This document shows, one piece after another, positions 13,163 through 13,220 of a DNA stretch of 13,220 nucleotides. The translations under genes and the position numbers were made by a program. The DNA comes from DATJPR01 sp035506295 (GTDB taxonomy: Bacteria; Bacteroidota; Ignavibacteria; UBA10030; UBA6906). The notes below the pieces were generated by a model. The model was given only the letters and a program-made list of their open reading frames with translations. It made no database searches and was not told where the DNA came from. The first letter of the stretch is position 1. The number at the start of each line of letters is the position of its first letter. Location: the NCBI GenBank assembly GCA_035506295.1, contig DATJPR010000285.1:1-13220 (forward strand), in the 5' to 3' direction.

Positions 13163-13220
13163 TTCCTTTTCCCCCGTTCTCCCCTTCCCCCTATCTCCCC
13201 CTCTCCCCATCTCCCTGCCT
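13163..13220 (+). repeat. Pyrimidine tract at the window edge
   Basis: The last 58 nt contain only four purines and consist of CTCCCC/TCTCCCC-type runs with a loose 7-8-nt period. The tract continues beyond the window. Such a strand-biased tract could form unusual DNA structure, but I see no defined function. Confidence 0.6.

Overview
The window looks like chromosomal DNA from a free-living member of the Bacteroidota/Ignavibacteriota (FCB) group. The best evidence is the gene at 6759-7409, whose C-terminus is a textbook type IX secretion (T9SS) sorting domain of the NYPNPFNP type. The G+C-rich coding style and the partial family-10-like glycosidase at the left edge fit this. The placement is an inference from protein style; no rRNA or marker gene is present.

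Left part (1-4411). The 3' end of a glycosidase-like gene reads rightward and meets, tail to tail across a 9-bp hairpin, a leftward four-gene operon: tatT-dctP-dctQ-dctM. This is a tripartite TRAP transporter (periplasmic binding protein plus small and large membrane subunits) with a TPR lipoprotein of the TatT family, i.e. a TPAT-type system. Genes are tightly packed (24-nt gap, then two ATGA overlaps). A good sigma70-like promoter (TTGAAA, 17 bp, TATACT) lies just upstream of tatT. The binding protein has Trp where C4-dicarboxylate and sialate TRAP proteins carry their carboxylate-binding Arg, so its ligand is probably not a standard organic acid.

Middle (4412-6760). An OmpR/PhoB-type response regulator and its membrane histidine kinase read rightward, divergently from the transporter operon. 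The kinase gene ends in a 126-bp imperfect inverted repeat built of degenerate 7-bp units.

Right part (6759-12749). Three leftward genes encode exported proteins: a small T9SS cargo protein; a 744-aa protein with an unknown N-terminal region, an IPT/TIG-like domain and five tandem repeats of exactly 74 residues; and an 888-aa Ig/PKD-like protein with a previously hidden HExxH zincin-like motif near its C-terminus. The last gene has a near-consensus promoter (TTGACA, 17 bp, TATATT) and a predicted leader of about 175 nt with two stem-loops. The junction between the two large genes (about 8.7-10.8 kb) looks poorer in G+C than the rest.

Right edge (12750-13220). I see no credible gene. The region holds a second cluster of the 7-bp repeats, a separate (TATCTGA)n-type heptamer array and a pyrimidine tract. 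The most novel items are the heptamer-repeat family, the cryptic peptidase domain, the 74-residue repeats and the TPAT operon with an altered ligand site. I see no complete defence system, phage, CRISPR array, transposase or RNA gene.
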